DNA of 9,352 nt, taken from Gemmatimonadota bacterium (GTDB lineage: Bacteria; Latescibacterota; UBA2968; UBA8231). Position 1 is the first letter of the stretch. Each line of letters opens with the position of its first letter. Positions 6,428 to 9,352 of this stretch are shown here, piece after piece. The position numbers and the translations under genes are program-made. The notes beneath the pieces are model-generated. The model did no database searches and had not been told where the DNA came from. It was given only the letters and a program-made list of their open reading frames with translations. The DNA lies in contig VXZF01000640.1 of assembly GCA_009845645.1 (NCBI GenBank), positions 1 to 9,352 on the forward strand. Direction: 5' to 3'.

Positions 6428-7846
6428 GTGACGGAACGGATGAGGCAGCAGAGTTTTTGGCGATTTGGGGTTTGTGTGCTCTTGGCGGGGGTTCTCTGGT
6501 TCATGCCTATTCCCGAAGATCTGCCGGTCAAAGGTTGGCATGTTTTTGCGGTTTTTATCGCTGTGATTACGAGCTTTATTCTGCGTCCCTATCCGATTGG
6601 CGCGATGGTGATATTCGGTTTGGTTGCATTGACGGCGACGGGCATTCTTACAATACAAGAAGCGATGTCTGGATATGGCGATCCAATGGTCTGGTTGATC
6701 GTCGCTGCTTTTCTGCTGGCAGGAGGTATTATCCGCACGGGATTGGGTCGGCGGTTGGCGCTTTTGTTGGTCAGTCGCTTGGCGAAATCGCCTTTGGGAT
6801 TGGGATACTCTATCTGTGGTGCGGAGTTGTTGCTGGGACCCGTAGTGCCTTCCAATACCGCGCGCGGTGGCGGCATTTTAGCTCCCATCGTGCGCTCCTT
6901 GGCCGAAGCGTTGGACTCCTATCCGACGCGGCATCCCGAACGAGCGGGTACCTATCTTGCGCTGGTTGGCTCGCACGCCAATCTGATTACCGCGGCGATG
7001 TTTCTCACGGGCATGGCGGCCAATCCAATGGTGGCGCAGGCCGCCCAAGCGGTGTTTGGCATCACCTTTGATTGGGGGACGTGGGCGCTTGGGTCGGTGG
7101 TTCCGGGACTCGTCGGGCTAGCTCTGCTGCCGGTATTTATTTTCTTGCTAGCAAAGCCGACACTGACGGATACCCGTGCAGCGCAGGCGGTCGCAAGAAG
7201 GGAACTTGAGGAGATGGGTAGGTGGAACAGAGGCGAAAAAATTATGGGGGTTGTGTTGCCGGTCTTGCTTCTATTGTGGGTGAGCAAACCACTACATGGA
7301 ATGCATACAACATTGGTCGCTTGGATCGGCGTCTCCGTTTTGCTCATTACCAATACTGAAAAATGGCAGGACATGGTGGCAAACGACAAGGCGTGGGATA
7401 CGCTTATATGGATTGGTGGTTTGCTGACTATGGCGAGAAGCCTCAAAGAGCACGGGTTTATTGACTGGTTTGCTCAGGCTGTAGGCGCATGGTTTACTGA
7501 TGTCAGCGGTATAACGGTCGTCTTGGTTATGGCGCTGATTTACTTCTATTCGATGTACAGTTTTTCGATGCTGTCGGCGCACATTGCCGCGATGGGTACG
7601 GTGTTTTTAGCGGTGGCGCTAGGCGCGGGGGCACCGGCGATGCTCACGGTCGCCATATTCGCGTACTTTTCCAATCTCTGTGGGTGTACGACTAATTACT
7701 CGACGGGGCCGGTGATTATCTACTTTGGTCTGGATTACGTATCACCTCGAAGGTGGTTCGCTAGCGGTTTTATGGTGTCGTTGTATCATCTGGTAATCTG
7801 GTTGGGGATTGGGCTGGTCTGGTGGAAGATGCTTGGTTGGTGGTAG
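6428..7846 (+). CDS. DASS/SLC13-family anion transporter (2-oxoglutarate/malate or citrate translocator type)
   Basis: A 472-residue integral membrane protein, initiated at GTG, of the divalent anion:sodium symporter family; it would carry a di- or tricarboxylate or another small organic anion across the inner membrane. It has about a dozen hydrophobic segments (for example 15-26, 38-52, 57-73, 88-102, 224-242, 273-285, 295-307, 362-378, 386-400, 403-415, 446-466). The two inverted halves each carry the expected substrate-loop motif: PSNTARGGG at 141-149 (the Ser-Asn-Thr signature, close to PSNTARAGG of plant and bacterial 2-oxoglutarate/malate translocators) and TTNYSTGP at 421-428 (compare THYGTGP in that subgroup), followed by YFGLDYVSPRRW, also subgroup-like. 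SGYGDPMVWLIVAAFLLAGG (81-100) is a typical DASS segment. It is divergent from the PhyH-GH4-SDR operon and shares its control region. The true substrate, and whether it is a sodium symporter or an exchanger, cannot be read from the sequence. Confidence 0.92.
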   Translation: MTERMRQQSFWRFGVCVLLAGVLWFMPIPEDLPVKGWHVFAVFIAVITSFILRPYPIGAMVIFGLVALTATGILTIQEAMSGYGDPMVWLIVAAFLLAGGIIRTGLGRRLALLLVSRLAKSPLGLGYSICGAELLLGPVVPSNTARGGGILAPIVRSLAEALDSYPTRHPERAGTYLALVGSHANLITAAMFLTGMAANPMVAQAAQAVFGITFDWGTWALGSVVPGLVGLALLPVFIFLLAKPTLTDTRAAQAVARRELEEMGRWNRGEKIMGVVLPVLLLLWVSKPLHGMHTTLVAWIGVSVLLITNTEKWQDMVANDKAWDTLIWIGGLLTMARSLKEHGFIDWFAQAVGAWFTDVSGITVVLVMALIYFYSMYSFSMLSAHIAAMGTVFLAVALGAGAPAMLTVAIFAYFSNLCGCTTNYSTGPVIIYFGLDYVSPRRWFASGFMVSLYHLVIWLGIGLVWWKMLGWW

Positions 7847-7904
7847 TTGGGAGCGCTGGCGACATCTGACTACAGGGGTACTCATATACTACTGTTTCTC
7901 CGCG
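7847..7904. other. Short convergent gap between transporter and Gfo/Idh gene
   Basis: 58 bp between two facing stop codons. I see no GC-rich hairpin with a T-run on either strand. Confidence 0.5.
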
Positions 7905-8945
7905 TCACAATTCTCCGAATCGCTCCTGCAGGTTGATGATCTCGCCGCTTTGGGCCGACTCGTATCCCGCTTGCACGATGGCCAAGCTTCTCCGTTCGCT
8001 GCGCCCCGACGTCGGACCTTCGGTGCCTTCTAACACGTAGTCTGCGAAATCCTCGATCTCCTGTGCAAAGGCCGAGAGATTGCTGCTCGGATAGGTAAGC
8101 TCCTCCCGCTGATCGCCATTGTCCTCGCTCCATGCTATACACGACTCCTGCGTCGCTTGGAGTAACCCTTTGTCCCCGAAGATCGCATAGCCGCCCGGTG
8201 GGTCGGGAAACTTCACCTCGCAGCTTTGCAGCACGGCTGTCTGGAATCCTGCGGCCATTGTCAAAAGCCCGGTCATGGTGCCTTCGACATCGCGTCGCTG
8301 GAAGCTGCGGGCGTGGTGCTCTTGCATGTACACCGAAGCGACCTCGCCAAAAACGTAGCGGAGCATTGCCATGGTGTGAATGCCGTGCAGCATCCAAGTG
8401 CCGGTGCCGCCGAGCTGTGGGTTGGAAAGCCACTCGCGTCGCCCCGGATAGGCGTAAGAGGGCCGCGCGCGAAATCCAGACGACACTGATGCCGACACCA
8501 CTTCGCCGATGTAGCGTCCCGTTGCCACCACCTCGCGCAGGAAGCGCGCCATGGGATGGTAGGACATGCTCTCTGCGACGTAGAGGCGCACACCAGCGCG
8601 GTCGGCTGCGTCGATCATGTGGGTCGCTTTCTCCACCGTCAGCGCCATCGGCTTTTCCACCAGCACGTGCTTGCTGGCGTTGGCGGCGGCGACCGCCTCT
8701 GGGCCGTGATTGGGATGAGGCGTGCAGAGGGAAACTGCATCGATGGTGGGATCTGCTAGCGCATCGTCGAGATCGGTGTACGTCTTGTCGATTCCGAACT
8801 CCTCTGCTTTGGCCTGCAAATGGTCTGGGTCTCGATCCACCAGACAGGTCACCGCAACCTTGCGACCTAGCTCGCGTGCGCCCTCCACGTGGTGGCTTCC
8901 CGCCCACCCAATGCCCACGACGGCCATGCGGATCATATCGCTCAT
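7905..8945 (-). CDS. Gfo/Idh/MocA family NAD(P)-dependent oxidoreductase
   Basis: A 346-residue protein with the two-domain Gfo/Idh/MocA layout; these enzymes oxidise or reduce sugars, inositols and related polyols using NAD(P). The N-terminal Rossmann domain shows VVGIGWAGSHH (9-19, Gly-x-Gly-x-x-Gly) and an acidic cofactor-selecting end of beta2 at VDRDP (36-40), suggesting NAD(H). SLCTPHPNH (72-80) and LVEKPMALT (95-103) are family signatures, and Lys98 of Glu-Lys-Pro is the usual catalytic lysine. The second domain has GGTGTWMLHGIHTMAM (179-194), which aligns with GGxxxDxGxHxxD but has Leu186 in place of the Asp; His190 is kept. The ATG overlaps the TGA of the upstream metallo-beta-lactamase-like gene (ATGA), so translation is probably coupled; AGGAG also lies 9 bases upstream. 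A start three codons later (Met4) is less likely because of this overlap. The substrate is unknown. Confidence 0.92.
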   Translation of the reverse strand: MSDMIRMAVVGIGWAGSHHVEGARELGRKVAVTCLVDRDPDHLQAKAEEFGIDKTYTDLDDALADPTIDAVSLCTPHPNHGPEAVAAANASKHVLVEKPMALTVEKATHMIDAADRAGVRLYVAESMSYHPMARFLREVVATGRYIGEVVSASVSSGFRARPSYAYPGRREWLSNPQLGGTGTWMLHGIHTMAMLRYVFGEVASVYMQEHHARSFQRRDVEGTMTGLLTMAAGFQTAVLQSCEVKFPDPPGGYAIFGDKGLLQATQESCIAWSEDNGDQREELTYPSSNLSAFAQEIEDFADYVLEGTEGPTSGRSERRSLAIVQAGYESAQSGEIINLQERFGEL

Positions 8946-9352
8946 TCCGGCAAGCTCCTATGCGATGTGTTGTCTTGCCGCTCTATTTCTTCTTCCACGA
9001 TCTTGGCGACCGTATTCAGGTGCCGTTGCGGCATTCCGTTGCGGTCTTTGGGCAATCGGTCGCCGATAAACTTGTCGAATTCGATTCGTGCCGCCACGTC
9101 TTCTGCGGGAATGCCCGCGCCGAGCGTCTCGCGGACGGCCTCGCGCACACTCGCCAGATAATTGGCTTCCCAGCAAATCCAGTCCTTTACTTGATCTTCG
9201 CCGAAAAGGACCTCGCCATGCCCCGGAACTAGGATGTCGATAGCGAGCGTCGCGAGTTTGTAGAGGGAACGCTCCAGCACTTCGCTGTTACCCGCGCCGA
9301 TCGCAGCCACGATACCGGTCACCACGGAGTCGCCCGCGAATAGAAGGCGGTG
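8942..9352 (-). CDS. Metallo-beta-lactamase-fold hydrolase, C-terminal part, 5' end outside window
   Basis: The last 136 residues of a protein whose start lies beyond the right edge; the frame stays open to base 9352. The visible part begins HRLLFAGDSV, the family motif holding the metal-bridging Asp, and continues to ILVPGHGEV, whose His is the last metal ligand of the fold. The first HxHxDH motif must lie outside the window. The C-terminal helical tail (about 45-130) is typical of glyoxalase II-like or SoxH/MBL-fold hydrolases. The GTG codons near 9325 and 9322 lie inside the fold, so they are not starts. The gene ends with TGA inside the ATG of the Gfo/Idh gene, forming a 4-base overlap that points to a shared transcript. 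The substrate is unknown; a lactone or thioester is a common choice in this family, and a hydrolase beside a sugar oxidoreductase would fit a lactonase, but that is inference. Confidence 0.85.
   Translation of the reverse strand, partial: HRLLFAGDSVVTGIVAAIGAGNSEVLERSLYKLATLAIDILVPGHGEVLFGEDQVKDWICWEANYLASVREAVRETLGAGIPAEDVAARIEFDKFIGDRLPKDRNGMPQRHLNTVAKIVEEEIERQDNTSHRSLPE

Noticed and set aside
6328..7071. A 247-codon plus-strand frame overlapping the transporter start.
   Set aside because: No recognisable domain, while the overlapping frame is a clear DASS transporter with a good ribosome site.
7882..8907. A 341-codon minus-strand frame overlapping the Gfo/Idh gene in another frame.
   Set aside because: Composition is extreme in Arg, Gly and Ser and no family is recognisable; the Gfo/Idh frame explains the DNA.
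8132..9232. A long plus-strand open frame of 366 codons opposite the Gfo/Idh and MBL genes.
   Set aside because: It is Arg/Pro/Cys-rich with no recognisable domain, and it lies antisense to two genes with clear motifs; it is a high-GC shadow.

Overview
This window is a stretch of bacterial chromosome carrying eight protein-coding genes, two of them cut by the window ends. I see no RNA genes, insertion sequences, CRISPR arrays, phage genes or plasmid functions. By eye the DNA is moderately GC-rich, every gene has a clear bacterial Shine-Dalgarno sequence where its start is visible, and codon use looks similar across the genes. The gene set (sulfatase, CocE/NonD hydrolase, phytanoyl-CoA dioxygenase-like protein, family 4 glycosidase, Gfo/Idh/MocA oxidoreductase, metallo-beta-lactamase-fold protein) is the kind of catabolic repertoire rich in uncultured lineages such as Latescibacterota, Poribacteria or Planctomycetota. 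That assignment is an inference from gene content only and is weak.

Layout. Positions 1-914 (+) hold the C-terminal part of a type I sulfatase, followed 76 bp later by a co-directional CocE/NonD-family serine hydrolase (991-2820). A convergent gap of about 100 bp separates these from a minus-strand operon read from 6153 down to 2922: a PhyH-like protein, a GH4 NAD/metal-dependent glycosidase, and an extended SDR oxidoreductase, with only 32 and 29 bp between genes. A 274-bp divergent control region (6154-6427) holds candidate promoters for both directions and a 9-bp perfect inverted repeat between them. From it a DASS/CitT-type anion transporter (6428-7846) is read on the plus strand. The right end is a second minus-strand unit: a metallo-beta-lactamase-fold protein (running off the right edge) whose stop overlaps the start of a Gfo/Idh/MocA oxidoreductase (8945 to 7905).

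How they may work together (inference). The divergent block looks like one uptake-and-breakdown module: an organic-anion carrier brings in a small acidic compound, the GH4 enzyme cleaves a glycosidic bond by a redox-assisted mechanism, and the SDR and PhyH-like enzymes oxidise the sugar or aglycone. The sulfatase and the CocE-like hydrolase could remove sulfate and ester or amide groups from related substrates. No substrate can be named from sequence alone. No previously undescribed defence or mobile system is visible. The points most worth checking are the divergent module with its shared control region, the unusual iron-site region of the PhyH-like protein, and single-residue departures from motif in the SDR and Gfo/Idh proteins.
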